From NCBI GenBank assembly GCA_034401135.1, contig JAWZSP010000007.1:1302001-1366000 (forward strand): a DNA stretch of 64,000 nucleotides, read 5' to 3'. The translations under genes were made by a program, and so were the position numbers. Source of the stretch: Volutella citrinella. Lineage: Eukaryota; Ascomycota; Sordariomycetes; Hypocreales; Nectriaceae. Shown here one piece after another: positions 45,671 to 57,609 of this stretch (its first letter is position 1; every line of letters starts with the position of its first letter). The notes beneath the pieces are model-generated. The model saw only the letters and a program-made list of their open reading frames with translations, did no database searches and was not told the DNA's origin.

Positions 45671-48600
45671 TTAGAAGAGTTTGGTGATGCTCTCCCGCGA
45701 TATGACACTGTTCTGCCGCTCGTCACGCTTCACGCGGAAGAAGCTGTCGCAGAAGTCGCTGCAGCGCATGTGGCGCAAGAAGTCCTCGTCGTGGGTGATG
45801 ACAATCAACTGGAAGTTGCTCTGCGCCTGGCGGGCTTTGATGATCATGTGCAGGCTCTCTGCCAAACTCTTGATGTTGTCGCGGTCAAGGTTCGTCGTAG
45901 GCTCATCGAGCGCAATAAGGCCGCAATTGACGCCAAATGATTCAGCAAGAGCAAGCCGGATGATGATTGACGCAAGAACCTTCTGACCTGCCGAGCATCG
46001 GCCACGCATATCCATCTCCGTGTCCTGTTTCACCATGCAGAGGCGGTAATTGTAGCTGCGCTTGCCCGTGTTCGACTCGTTGTCCGAACGGATCAAAATG
46101 GTGTCGATATCAGTGCCCTGATATGTGCTCTGCCATAATTCCCCTGCGATTCGGTTGACCTCCTCCATTTTCATGGTATGGAACTGCATGACCGCCTTGT
46201 CCACAGCAGAGCCGCATTGCGCCAGATCCTGGATTGCTGCCTTGGTCGTCTCAACACGGATGTGCGATTCTCGGTACTTTCTCTTGGCATCCTGATACTC
46301 CAATTCGTATTCCTTGACCAGTCTTCCAAGCTCCTCGTCCTTCGTCTTCATCGTGCCCATGACGGAACCGCGCTCGGCAAGCAGACGGTTGTACTGGTTT
46401 TCTTGTTGCCGGGCTTCAGCCTGGAGCCGCTCATAGTCTTCATCGGCATTGCGGTCCTCTAGTTCCGAAATCTCTCGGCGAAGAACGTCGAGCATGCGCA
46501 GATGCTTTCGGTAGTTGATGTTGTCGTGGATGTTCTTCTTCTTGCGGTCTCCATTGTCGATGTCGTGTTTGAGCTTGCTTTGCTGCGCAGCAAGGTCGAC
46601 CATTTCCTTTTCTACATTTGAGATGTTCTTCTCAAGACCAGAAATAGCTCGCTCATTCGAGGCTAGATTAGAGGGCCCGCCCTTGTCAACGTAGTCCTGG
46701 ATGTCGCTATCCATCATCTTCATCTCACTGGCCGTCGCCGACACTCCATCCCGTGCTTCCACTATGTTTTGCTCCTTGGCTCGACCTTGTCGCAGGACCT
46801 CATCCCGAGCAGCACGCGCTTCATTCATGCTTGGCTCAATATCCTGTAGCTCATCATCAGCGCGCTGGATGATTTCCTTCTGATGTGACTGTTCTTCCTT
46901 GAGGGAAGAAATCTGGTTATGTAGGTCCTTCTTCTTGTCGAGCTGTCCAATAGTTCGACCGATCTTATTGTTCAGTTCACTCTTCTCCAACTCGATCGAG
47001 TTCAGCTGATCCCGCATACGCTGGCGATCGTTGGTAAGTTTAGCCACACGTGCTTTGAGACTCCTCATTTGCTCCGAGATTGTAGCCTGGAGCTCGTGGA
47101 TTTCGTCCGGACTTCTGCTACTTCCGCCAGACATTTGCTGTGACATGATGCGGTCGACCTGAGTTTCCGATTCGCTGATGTCTTTCACAGTTTGCACGAT
47201 GCTCATGACCGTTTTTGACATGTCTTCCAGGTCCTTCAGTTTTTCCTCCTCCGAGAGCACTTCGGAGGCCAGCTCCTCCAGTTCTCTTTCCAAGGCCCCG
47301 TATTCAGTTTCTGCCGTCTTGCATTCTTGTCGAATTGAAGGGAGTTCGGCAGTCAACCGCTCGTACGTATCGAAAGCGGACCGAACTGACCGAAGCTTCT
47401 CGAGTGTCCCTGTTGCTTCTTTGAGATCTTGCTCAGTGTCAACCTTACCCCTAGGGTCGAGGCTTTTGTCAATCTTCTTGGCCAGACGATCCAGGCTCGC
47501 CGCTTGGCTATCATCAAAGTGTCTGTCACAGAGCAAGCACTTTTTCTTCGTCTCAAGCATGCGCTTACACTTGTTGTAGTAATCAACCAGGGCATCAAAG
47601 AGGCTTAGCTCATTCCTGAGGTCTTCCACCTGCTGCTCAACGGCCGCAACTTCCTCGGTGTAATCGTCCACGATGGCGTTATCTCGGACAGTCTGCAAAG
47701 CGGCCACAACTTGCTGTTGGCATTCGCTGGCGTCTTTCGTCTTCCTGTCTTGTGACTCCTTGGAGGTTCTCAGTCGAAATTCAACCTTTTGTTGCTTCTG
47801 ACGGGCCTGGTCCCGGCGCTTCTGTGCATCCGTAACGACCTTGTTCTGGACCTGAAGGGCTGACTGAAATTTGGCATCGAGGTCTTCTGGCTGCCAACCC
47901 GACCCGACAGCGGTGTCCAGTTTAGCCTTCCAGGTGGTGGTGAGGGTATCGAGCTTTCGCTTTCGATCTCCCAACTCTTTCTTTCGATAATCCAACTGAG
48001 CTCTTTCCGAAGCCAGCCTCGTGCATTCAAGAAGTTCTCGGCCGAGTTTGTCGTTTTCGCCTTCCAGTTGATGTAGCTTTTCGCTGTCATCCGTGATCTG
48101 CTGGTCCCAGTTCGCTGTTTCCATGGATTTGTGGGTTGACTTCAACCTGGAATCCAGATCCTCCAGCTGACTATCCAGTATGGCCTTCGCACTCTCGTCT
48201 ACGTCAATCAGGCTTGATTCATTCTGCAGGACTACAGTGCGCTTCTCAATAGCGTTCATTCGCTGCTTGGCTGATACCCGATCCTGTGTTCGCGCTGCCT
48301 TGCGGCCCTCCAAGTCTGTGATGATGTTTGTGGCCCTGTCCAAATCCTTGGAGTTTTCTTTCTGGACACGCTCAAGGTCACGCTTTTTCTCGGCCAGAAG
48401 CTTCTGGATGCGTTCATTGAATGTCTTGACATGCTTGTCGCTCAAGTCCCCGTCGAAACTAGAGAAGCCGTACGTTTCCGCAGCCTCGTGAATCATTTCC
48501 ATACGCGTCTTCAGTTGGCGTTCGTATTTATCCTTGTCAGATTGATGTTTGCCCTTTTCTGAGAGCTTGATAGAGAGATCTTTGCGACACTGTGCCAAAT

Positions 48601-49657
48601 TCGTTTGTACCTCGATTTGCTGCGCTCTGTTTTGCCGCTCATTCTCCTCAAGGCGACGCATATGATCCTCGTCTTGCGCAAGTCGCTCGGCAAGCGAATC
48701 ATCGTCGTCGTGGAGTTCCTCAATGGTGGTCTTGAGCTCCCGCACAGCATCTTGGCGGTACTCCAACTGCTCCCGCTTGTTTTTGAGGTTGTGAACTATG
48801 TCCAGGTGGGTACTTGCCGTCTCACGGATGGCTCGAATGCTCTCCTGTATCTCTTCCATCTCGGCGCTAATTGCTTCGCAGGAGTCTCTGGATCCTTCGA
48901 TCTCGGACTGCAGAGCGAGCATTCTCTTCTCGGCACGGTCCCCCTTGTCCTTGTTCACTTTATTATGTGCCTCGTCTTTCTGGAGGTTGCCCAGCTGTTC
49001 AACCTGTTTCTTTCGGAGAACCTTCAAGTTGTCGATGGCCTTTGTGTATTTCATCGCTTCGAAAATCTCGTCAAATTTCTTCTTCAGGGCCGCAGGCTCA
49101 CTCAAGGGCCAGAGTGACTCGTCCTGGTGGCAAAAGATGACTGCCTCCAAGATTGCGGGCGAAACACCCAATCGTTCGGGGATCATTTCATTCAGCTGGG
49201 CCTGCCGTGTGGAGGTCGTGGTTCGCTCGCCATTGTTGACGACAACGAGGGAGCAATCAAGGATTTTTTGTGATCGCGTCGTCTTCTTCACAGTGAGCTG
49301 AAGGCTTCGGGTGGCAACATGTTGACGGTCGTTGATGGATCGGAACTGCAATTTGACTTGCGCCATGACCTCTTTCTCGCCGCATAGCTATGCTGGTTAG
49401 CTCCGGGGATTCGTTCGTTGTGCATTTCAAGGCACTGGAGGCTCATTCACCTTGGGGTCATGGATGAAGGCACCGCCCTTGCTGTTGGGGGGCAGCTCTC
49501 CAGTGGTTGCATACTTGAGACACTCGATTATAGTAGTTTTACCGGAGCCGTTATAACCAACAATGAGGGTGAGTGGGGTGTTGAACTGGATAGCCTCACG
49601 GACTGCTGGGCTGAACGAACGAACGCCCGAGATGGAGAGCTTGTCAATCCTCGACAT
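45671..49657 (-). CDS. rad50: RAD50, SMC-like ATPase of the MRN complex
   Basis: Two exons (49451-49657, 45671-49387) with a 63-nt intron encode 1307 residues, the normal length for Rad50. The Walker A motif GYNGSGKTT is at 34-42. Two long coiled-coil arms flank the zinc hook CLLC (686-689). At the C-terminus are the ABC signature SAGQK (1201-1205), Walker B LIALDEP (about 1226-1232), the D-loop TTNLD and the switch His (VITHDE). Rad50 forms the MRN complex with Mre11 and Nbs1; it tethers and processes DNA double-strand ends and supports ATM/Tel1 signalling and telomere care. All key residues are intact. It is divergent to WC-2, 2.2 kb apart. Confidence 0.97.
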
Positions 49658-51824
49658 GATGGCGGATCCTTCACGGGCAGTGCATGCGAGCTCAAGACCC
49701 TGCCAACACCGCGAGACTTATGGGCGGCGCGGAAAGAAATTTGATATGGACGGTGAAGTGGCGTGAAGCAGGCAGCTAACTTAGAGCCTCCCTCTCCAGG
49801 CAGGCAAAGCTGGCAAGTGGGATATCGCTGGCTGACGCGACTGGACGATGTCACGCGTCAGGCGCTTTGCGGTGGCTGATGCGCTATCACGTGCAGCAAT
49901 CTAGCCACAGTTACGGGCTGCAGATAACTTCCATCCCACAACTGAACTCCGAGCATCATTGTCATGCCGCGGTCTTCACGGAGGAGGAACCAAGAAGATT
50001 TGTTCAACATTTGCAATCGAATCCTTAAGACAGCACTGCCATTGCAGAGGCATTAATAAGGTTCAGGCAACCGAGCCATGGCGGGGTCAGGCGATGCTCA
50101 CGAGTCCACCAACTGCATCTCTGAGACAAGGACGAAGCAGTGACGGATCTCCTATCATTTCCTCGCTGGTCTTATCCTTGCACGTCCTCTGAGGCGGTGC
50201 ATTCCTGACATTCGGTCTGGTTGTTTGGGGCGCTGGATTGCCACATCCCTTGAGGCTCGACGACAAAGGTGCCTCATTTGGACCCTGAACAGCGCCAAGT
50301 TAGTGGAGGCCGCGTGGCTTGCCGTCTTGCGCTCTTGGCCTAGCCTGACTCGCCACACCACTGCAGCAGGCCCCGCCACATATCAACCGGGCATCATGTT
50401 GGCACGCATGCGGCAGATGCGCCTGCGACAACTGTTCACACATTACATCCTCACACCGCAATGTCGGGGAGTCGGAAAACCATTCTCGGACCGGGCGATA
50501 CCAAACGAGAGGCGATTGGCAGAGACAGAAAACTGCAGGTGAAAAGACTTGACTTCGCCCATGAGGCATGGCGATCGTCTGGCGATGTTCTGGTGGCTTA
50601 AGTTGGGTAGGTACCTAGGTAAGGTACCCAGATAATTACAGCGCCCCTTCAGCGCCCTGCTTTTCTGCTTGCGCCTCGACCAGTTACCGCACCCAGCGCG
50701 TGACCCGGCCCATCACAAGGAGAAATCCGCTTTTATCCGGAGGGTTCCTCCCGCGTGGCCAGTCACGATGGTCAGGGTGGGTGGGCGCTTGTAAGAGGGC
50801 CAGTGATGACAAAAACGGTCGGCGTTAACTATGGGAAAATGAATTAATTTACCATATTTTGGTATTCTCCCATGTGTGCACCCACTCCCGCAATTTCGAC
50901 AGTGCAGTTTCACAAGGAGGAGTGGGGAGGCACCAACCGCCGATCCTCAGGGTGACCCTGGTTGTCCTGCTGGACCCGTATGATCTTCTCGCCATCCGCG
51001 TTTTACAACTGGTCCACGACCTGTCTGCGGCGGCTTGGTCTTTATACCGACTATTGTCATATCTGTGTAGTAGGATCGTCGTTTGGTCTGTCCGAAGTGT
51101 GACGCTTGTCCACCATGCTGTTTCTTTCACATCCTCCACCTACAATCTGACGTGCATTTGGCTCCTCGGCTTCCCACGCCAGCTCCATCATCGCACTCAC
51201 TCGCCTTTACGCCCGGTGTTGTGCAGGTCACCACCTTGCCGTTGCGTCTGATCCTCATCTTCACTGACAGAAGAAGAAGCCCGTGTGCCAGTCCAGGAGC
51301 CACATGACCCGACTTGGGTTCGTAAGGTGCCCGATTGTGCGCTACTCTATCCGTGCTACTCTGGCCTGCCTGATATTAATAGCCTGTGCTTCCGAGCGGA
51401 CGGCTTTTCATCCCGTCAACAGTCGCTTCCCTCCAGGGTCATCTCACCACCCTTGTTGAGAGAGCAGTTGGCGCGCACTGCTCGTCTCCCTCTTTTATCC
51501 CCTTTCTCGCTTTCCCCATTGTCGAAAATCTGTGCAGCGATTGCTTTCCGCAATAATAGAGTGTCTAGACAGCCCCCCGTGTCCTACAGTTCCTCTCCAG
51601 TCCCGAGTGCCTGTGAGCTCGCCATCGACAGCGTCGCCTTGCCGTTTCCGCCGCTCGTTGAGCCCTTGGGCAGCTTCCCGTCGCTACAAGCTGCCCGGGT
51701 GTCGTTTGGAGCTGTAACTTTGTTGGCTGTTGCCGCAAACGAGGTCCCGCCCGCCAATGCACTTGCTACTGCCAGATTGTCCCTGCAAATCGCTGCCTGA
51801 GCCTCAGCGCCCACCACGACCACC
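49658..51824. other. divergent upstream region between RAD50 and WC-2
   Basis: This is 2.2 kb without a supported gene. A TAGGTACCTAGGTAAGGTACC cluster lies at 50605-50629. From about 51080 to 51800 the plus strand is pyrimidine-rich, like a long 5' leader of WC-2, and has several short upstream ATGs; the longest open frame there (51285-51800) shows no domain. Confidence 0.5.
50605..50629. promoter_or_regulatory. palindromic GGTACCTAGGTAAGGTACC motif
   Basis: Overlapping TAGGTACCTA, TACCTAGGTA and AAGGTACCC words give a dense dyad. It is the longest copy of a motif that recurs between genes at 3154, 28509 and 57924. The position is about 950 bp from RAD50 and 1.2 kb from WC-2. No binding protein is known to me. 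Confidence 0.35.
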
Positions 51825-53446
51825 ATGTCCCACGGGCCGCCCCCCCCTCCCCCTCACCCAGCGAACCACATGCTCCACTTCAGCAACATCGATATGCGGC
51901 GATCGTTCCCAGACTTTACTACCAGCCAGGTCTTTGTCTCCTCCCTCAGCGGCTCGCCGCCCCAGCTCGCAGCGCAAACGACCCCGCTAACACCGACCCT
52001 GTAGATTGGCGCCGACGGCCACGACAACGACATCATGGCTCTTTTCGACAGCACCATGCTCAGCGAGCTGGGCGACATGGTCATGAACCTCGATGCGACC
52101 GAAGATGCCGCCATGGCCTCAGCGTTCGGTGGCCCCAACACCAACCCTGGCGCTGGCAGCGCCACCTCCCTCGCCGCCGACGACCCTATCGCCAGATCCG
52201 AGAACCAGTTCAACACAGCTGCCAACAACGTTCCCGGCGCAGGGCCCGTCCCGCCCGGGCCCCTCGCTGGCCTCACGCTTGGTGCGGGAAACACTCTTAC
52301 CGAATTTACCAAGCGCAGAAACTGGCCTGCCAAGGTCGTCGAGGAGCTACGCGACTTCCTGCAAATACTCGATGCGAATGGACGGATAAAGTATGCGTCT
52401 CCCAGCATCGCCAGCGTCACCGGCTACGACCTCGAGGAGCTCCAGGATCAGTTCCTCAAGGAGTACATCCACCCCGACGACCAGGGCGTCTTCGTGTCGG
52501 AGCTCAACGAGTCCATCGCATCCGGTAACCCTCTGCGCCTGTTTTACCGGTTCAAGAAGAAGGACGGCGAGTGGGCCATTTTCGAGACCGTCGGCCATGC
52601 TCACATTGCCGGCGCCAAGTTCGCCCCCAATCCCAACAATCAGTCGCCGTTTTGCCAGGCCGTCTTCATGATGGCCCGGCCATATCCCACCAAGAACGCT
52701 GGCCTGCTCGACTCGTTCCTGGAGCACAAGATCGAGAACGAGCGTCTAAAGCGGCGTATCGCCGAGCTTCGCCGCGAGGAGGAAGCTGAGAATGACGAAG
52801 CCCAGCGGCAGTGGATGACCAGTCAAGAGGGCCGTTCCGATGTCACGCCAACCGAAAGCACAGGCGCCTCGTCAAGCACCTTCTTCCGCGGCACACGGCC
52901 GGATCAAGCCGGATCAGGGGCGGACAAGTCTGCACTCAACATTGCCCTGACGCGAGAGAATCTCGAGGGGGCTGCCGCTGGCAGCAAGCCGGACTCGCTG
53001 AGGGATAAGATGGCCCGCTACGAAGGCTCGTCACACGCCGATACGATCGAAATGCTCACCGGCCTGCGCTATATTGAGGGAGAGCGAAGCCGCGGAATCA
53101 CGACCGGCAATGCTAGTCCCACGTTGATCAAGGGCGACGCAGGTATCGCTATTCCAGTGGACCGAGACCCTCGCACTGGAGAGAAGAAGAAGAAGCTCAA
53201 AACATCTGAGGAATACGTCTGTACGGACTGCGGTATGTTTCCCATGCCCAATGGCTCCATCCCAACACCAGTTACTGACCAAACTACGTGTCAACAGGAA
53301 CTCTGGACTCACCAGAGTGGCGAAAGGGGCCGAGCGGGCCCAAGACGCTCTGCAACGCGTGCGGCTTGCGCTGGGCCAAGAAGGAGAAGAAGAAGAACAA
53401 CGCCAGTGCCCCAACACCGGCGGCAGCCGATCAGTTCATGGGATGA
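51825..53446 (+). CDS. wc-2: White collar 2 (PAS and GATA-finger light/clock regulator)
   Basis: Three exons (51825-51929, 52005-53232, 53298-53446) with introns of 75 and 65 nt encode 493 residues. The N-terminus [10 protein letters not shown] is typical of the family. A PAS domain covers about 150-240 ([20 protein letters not shown] ... TGYDLEELQ ... IHPDDQGVF). The C-terminal GATA zinc finger is exact: Cys441-X2-Cys444-X18-Cys463-X2-Cys466, with its first loop split by intron 2 after Cys444, and is followed by a basic tail (KKEKKKNN). WC-2 joins the blue-light receptor WC-1 to form the White Collar complex, which drives light responses and the circadian frq loop in the nucleus. Intron 1 has a weak donor (GTCTTT) and a good branch site (GCTAACACC); if retained it stays in frame but ends at TAG. 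Confidence 0.95.
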
Positions 53447-54320
53447 TGACTTACAACGGGCCGCAAGGGCACGTTTCGCGCAATTTGGAGCGGTGTCGAT
53501 GTCACTAATGACACGATCGGGGAGTTGGTTTGCATTTCTTAGCACGCATTTGCACGGCGATGATGGTACACGAGACGCACGATGGGAATTGGTCATTTGG
53601 GGGAGAGCACCATATGGGCTCTCCGGTCTTCGCTTCATTGACTGTAAACATGATACCTAGGGTAAACGGGGGAATCAGGACAGGACACAGGCTCTATATA
53701 AGCCAGGCTTAAATCATACGAGGCGTCATTGCGCAGTGTCAATTCTGGCGATGGGGACAAGTGATTCGCAGGCCAACGCCGCTGAAGGCCAGGGCCAGCT
53801 GTCGTATGTGATACGACGGACAGCAAACAACGCCCCTTGGACGCTGGGCAGTCATGTGTTGGTCATAACCACACCTTGATTAGATTCAGAGGTGGCAGTC
53901 GCTGCAAGGAGCTCAAGTGGAGGCATGAGGGAGAGTGATAGAGTTCCCCTTGCCAATAAAATCCCCGTAGCCTTAAACTACCAGGACCAGCGACCGAGCT
54001 ACTCGCATCGGCTACCAGTAGGATCTCAGATCCAAGATCTACTACGTACGTCAGGCAACTTGGAGCTCTACAGGCGATCCACGTCACCGTCGCAGCCCGA
54101 TTGGGTGAAACTCACCACTGCAGTACTTCATGTCCTTCTCCAGGCTGCCTGCCTCGTGCCTGCCCCTCTTCCCCCGCATCGGCAGCTACCTTAGCTACGT
54201 AAGACCGTCCCCATTCATATATCCCAGACTTTGGTCAGACAGCAGCAAGAATCAGTCCATCTTCATCACCCGACTCACAAACAATCAGCACAACAAGCTC
54301 CATCAAGGGAATCGATCATA
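53447..54320. other. intergenic region between WC-2 and the DUF7721 gene
   Basis: WC-2 3' UTR and promoter of the next gene. A TATATAAG element is at 53695-53702, 620 bp before the next ATG, which may mark a distant start site or be fortuitous. There is no open frame of interest. Confidence 0.5.
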
Positions 54321-55231
54321 ATGGATAAGTTTGTAGACGCCGCCAAGGATTTTCTTGACAAGGACAACAAGGACGACAAGAAGGTCCAAGGTGTGTCCAT
54401 CTAGCCCACCGCATCCCAGCTACGCACTTTGAGCTTGGTTCTGTCACGGAATCAAGCTGCCATCTAGGATATTCGCCCAAGAAGACATCGGCTAACTTGC
54501 TGTAGACCAGAGATACCATGAACAACGTCAGTTTTCCCCTCATGCCCTCAGTACCGGAATTGTGGCTCATGTATTGATGCAACGAGCCAGCGTCTGGTAG
54601 CTTCCTCGGAGACGTCGACTTCGACAAGGCCAAGGAAGAGGCCGACAAACAATCAGGGTCCTCAGGCGATTCCAACCTCTTCGCCGGCGTGCTAGGCTCC
54701 CTCATCCAGAAGAAGGATAAGCTTGACAAGGATGACATCGATGAGCAAGGTGAGTGAAGCCCCAATACCCCGAAGCCCAATGCGTGTGAACTGGTTCCCA
54801 TCCGACTGACGCGACCATATTTTCGGCTGATGCGCTCAGACGCCATAAAGAAACACAAGAAGACGTACGAGAGCGATGACGACGACGACAACGACGAGAA
54901 CAGCCTTGGAACTGCGGCTGCCATGCAAGCCCTGAAGCTCTTCAACAAGGGCGAGGCCAGCAGCTCTAACCAGGGCGCCTTCCTCGGCCTCGCCATGTCT
55001 GAGGCCAGCAAGGTGCGTAGTAGCCTACCCCGTAGTCTGTTGAGAAATTCTTCTGCTGATACACGGCAGCTGTTTGACGACAAGGCCTCCAAGGGCAAGG
55101 TCTCATCCAACACCACCAAGGACGCTGCCGTTGAGAAGGCTGGCGAGATGGCTTTGAAGATGTACCTCAAGAGCCAGGGCGACAAGCAGGACAGCGGCCT
55201 TCTGGGACTTGCCTCCAAGTTTATGAAATAG
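54321..55231 (+). CDS. small DUF7721 'beta-flanking' protein
   Basis: Five exons (54321-54390, 54506-54526, 54591-54749, 54840-55012, 55070-55231) encode 194 residues. The second exon is only 21 nt; it is placed by phase and by its AG/GT borders, so it is the least certain. The protein is highly charged: a short amphipathic start (MDKFVDAAKDFLDKDNK), a middle part with FLGDVDFDKAKEEADKQ, an acidic run of Asp, and a helical, alanine-rich C-terminal half (TAAAMQALKLFNK ... GAFLGLAMSEASKLFDDK ... GEMALKMYLKSQG). I recognise the style of the fungal family called beta-flanking protein, of unknown function and often stress-induced. It has no signal peptide or membrane span. It ends tail-to-tail with the amidase gene (288 bp). 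Confidence 0.82.
54506..54526 (+). other. 21-nt microexon of the DUF7721 gene
   Basis: Bordered by TGTAG upstream and GTCAGT downstream, this exon adds seven residues (reading DQRYHEQ from the split first codon) and keeps the frame. Skipping it changes only seven codons, so it could be alternatively spliced without loss of frame. Confidence 0.55.
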
Positions 55232-55519
55232 ATTGACCCGCGTATCAAGGTGCAGCGTTGAGCTGAGGGCATGGAGCCGTGAGACAGAACACACGTCGCT
55301 GTTGTTGGGGATGCTTGGACTCGCATGCACGGTAATTTGAAAGAAAATGAATTCAAGTTTATTCAACACGACACCCCCGTAGCCTCGACTTATCCTGACA
55401 TGTGGGGGCGCACAACTGCTACCTAGCAATACATTATGACCTTGCGATAGGAATAATAGAACCAGCACGTCGCAATTATGACCTAGATCACCATCACCCA
55501 TCCATCGCATTATTCAAGA

Positions 55520-57609
55520 TCATAGCTTCGTCGGCACCTTGGTTGTTGCCTCGATGCTCTCCACGGTGCCTTCTTTGGTCTTGGCCAGCTCCAAAACGTC
55601 CAGCCACTCTTGAGGACGGCGTCTCCCACCCTCGACCGTTTCATTCAGATACTCCTCGGCTTCTTGTCCCCACGCCAAGAGCTGCTCCTCGCTGCCCCAT
55701 TCGCCCATGACCATCAAGCCCACGGGGAACTTTCCCTCGCCGAGCTCCGGGTCTATGTATCCCACGGGCGCGCTGAGGGCGGGCGTGCCGGTCAAGTTGG
55801 CGAGAAACACAAAGCCCATATTTCGCTTGCTGCGGTTGTAGTCGTTCATGCCGTACGTTTTGTCGCCGGGGTGGATGGGCCAGCCGGCCAGCGGCGACGT
55901 GGGCGTGGCGATGAGCAGTCCCGGGTGCTTCTGGAAGAGGAAGGCCATGTGGCGCATCATGAGCTCCCGCAGCTGGTTGTACTTGAGGAAGTCGCTCGCC
56001 TGCGTGCAAGACCCGACGCCGAAGGAGATCTTGTTGGCCGGGCCCACGACGGACAGCCAGTCGGCCGGGTTCGGCGTGCGCCGGCGCGCATCCTCCACCA
56101 TCTCGGTGACGGCCTCGGCAGAGTGACACGCCTGCGCCTCGGCGACCAGGGGAATGCTGATGTCGACAATCTCATAGCCGCACTGCTGGGCGAAGTGATC
56201 TATGGCCCGCTGACACACGGACGCGACAACTGGATCGGCCTCGGCCCACCAGTCTTTGTAGACGCCGAGCACGCGGGGAGGGTTCGTCCCCAAGGCAGGC
56301 GGGATAGACGGCGCGAAGTGGCCTTGGACGCCGCACTCCGGGTCCGGCTGCGACATGATGCGGTAGGCGATGGTCAGGTCGGCAACGGTGGATGCCAGCG
56401 GGCCCGTGACGCACATGAGGCTGTTCATGAAGAGGCACCGATGGTGTGAGGGCTTGAGGCCATAGACGCCGTTGAAGGACGCGGGCATGCGAATGCTGCC
56501 ACCGGCGTCTGTGCCGACTGCGATGGGGACGACGCCGGCGCCGAGAGCGGATCCGGCGCCGCACGAGGAGCCGCCCGGGTAGTACGACTTGTTGAAGAAG
56601 TTGGTGGGAGTGCCCCAGCTCACCTAGATGTAAGCGTACTGGTTAGTTGGATCCTTCTTGCTACTGGTCCCCTGTGACGCGCGCTTACTTACATTGAAAC
56701 CGCTTGTATCTGCAAAAGAGTTAGTCTTCTTTACGGTCAACCAAGGGCTCATTGCTGCGTACCTGCTCCGAGTTCGTGCATGGTATTCTTTCCTATGACA
56801 ATGGCGCCGGCATCCTGCAGCTTCTTGACGGGCCAGCAAGATTCCCCTTTGATTTCGAAAAAGGGCAGCTCTGGATGATACGCCATGCCCTTGTGGTTTC
56901 TGAAGCCTCTCGCGTCCGTGTCGTCCTTGACGCCCACAGGGACACCGTCGAGAACGCTCAGGGGGGCGCCGGCGGCATAGCGCTCCGTAGACTCCTTGGC
57001 GGCTTGGATGGCTGGATGAGTGCCGGCGTGAGCATGGACCCAGGCATCCTCGTATTTGCCTTGGGGTTGCTGCCCTCGCTGGATCAGAGGCAGAAGCGCC
57101 TCGACAACCTGGAGCGGCGTGACCTTGCCAGATTTGTACATGTCATGGTACTCGCTCGCGGTGTAGTAGCCACCGCTCGAGGCTGAGTACTTGGGGTGTG
57201 TGAGATGTTCCTCAAAGTCGAGAAACGGCTTGCTGTCGCCAAGGGGCGTAACGAGAGGCTAGGCGACGCATATTAAGCATAACATTTCTATCATCAGCAC
57301 CGAGGACAAAGAAGCTCACATGGAATCTGTAAGGCATGTCCTCCAGCTCGGGAAGGTCTTTGATACTGCCGAAGCCATTCTTGTCAAAGTAGTGCTGCTG
57401 GACCCAGCGAGAGAGCCCAATGCTGTGTCCGTCCAGGTGAGCAAACATGGGTGATCACGGGGAGAGGGAGCGGGCGATACGTACAGCTTACTGCTGATCA
57501 CTAGGAGGAGTCCCCGGAACTCAGGATTGCCCGGGTTTTCTGGCACATAGTTTGTCTTGGGACCCTCAATGGGTTTGGGGTAGTCGATGAAGTTCTTGGG
57601 CGGGGCCAT
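55520..57609 (-). CDS. amidase-signature family amidase
   Basis: Five exons (57485-57609, 57320-57422, 56763-57258, 56693-56709, 55520-56623) encode 614 residues; the introns are 53-69 nt. The fourth exon is just 17 nt. The Ser-cisSer-Lys catalytic triad of the amidase signature family is visible: Lys187 in GVPVGVKDD, the cis-Ser at 266 in PGGSSCGAG and the nucleophile Ser290 in GTDAGGSIR, with family-like spacing. The small exon lies between the Lys and Ser motifs and supplies TSGFN, part of the conserved GADTSGFNVSWG run, so it is well supported. It hydrolyses an amide to acid and ammonia. The substrate is unknown; relatives include general fungal amidases and glutamyl-tRNA amidotransferase-like proteins. 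There is no signal peptide, so it is probably cytosolic. Intron 1 borders are the least certain. Confidence 0.9.
56693..56709 (-). other. 17-nt microexon of the amidase gene
   Basis: Bordered by TTGCAG and GTAAGT, both good splice sites. It completes the Asp codon and encodes Thr-Ser-Gly-Phe-Asn in the conserved stretch just before the catalytic serines. Skipping it would shift the frame and destroy the enzyme. Confidence 0.8.

Noticed and set aside
51285..51800. 171-codon plus-strand frame just before WC-2
   Set aside because: It is serine/proline-rich from a pyrimidine-rich leader, has no domain, and does not join to the WC-2 frame.
55610..56449. 279-codon plus-strand frame
   Set aside because: It is antisense to the last exon of the amidase gene, which has all catalytic residues; a GC-bias shadow.
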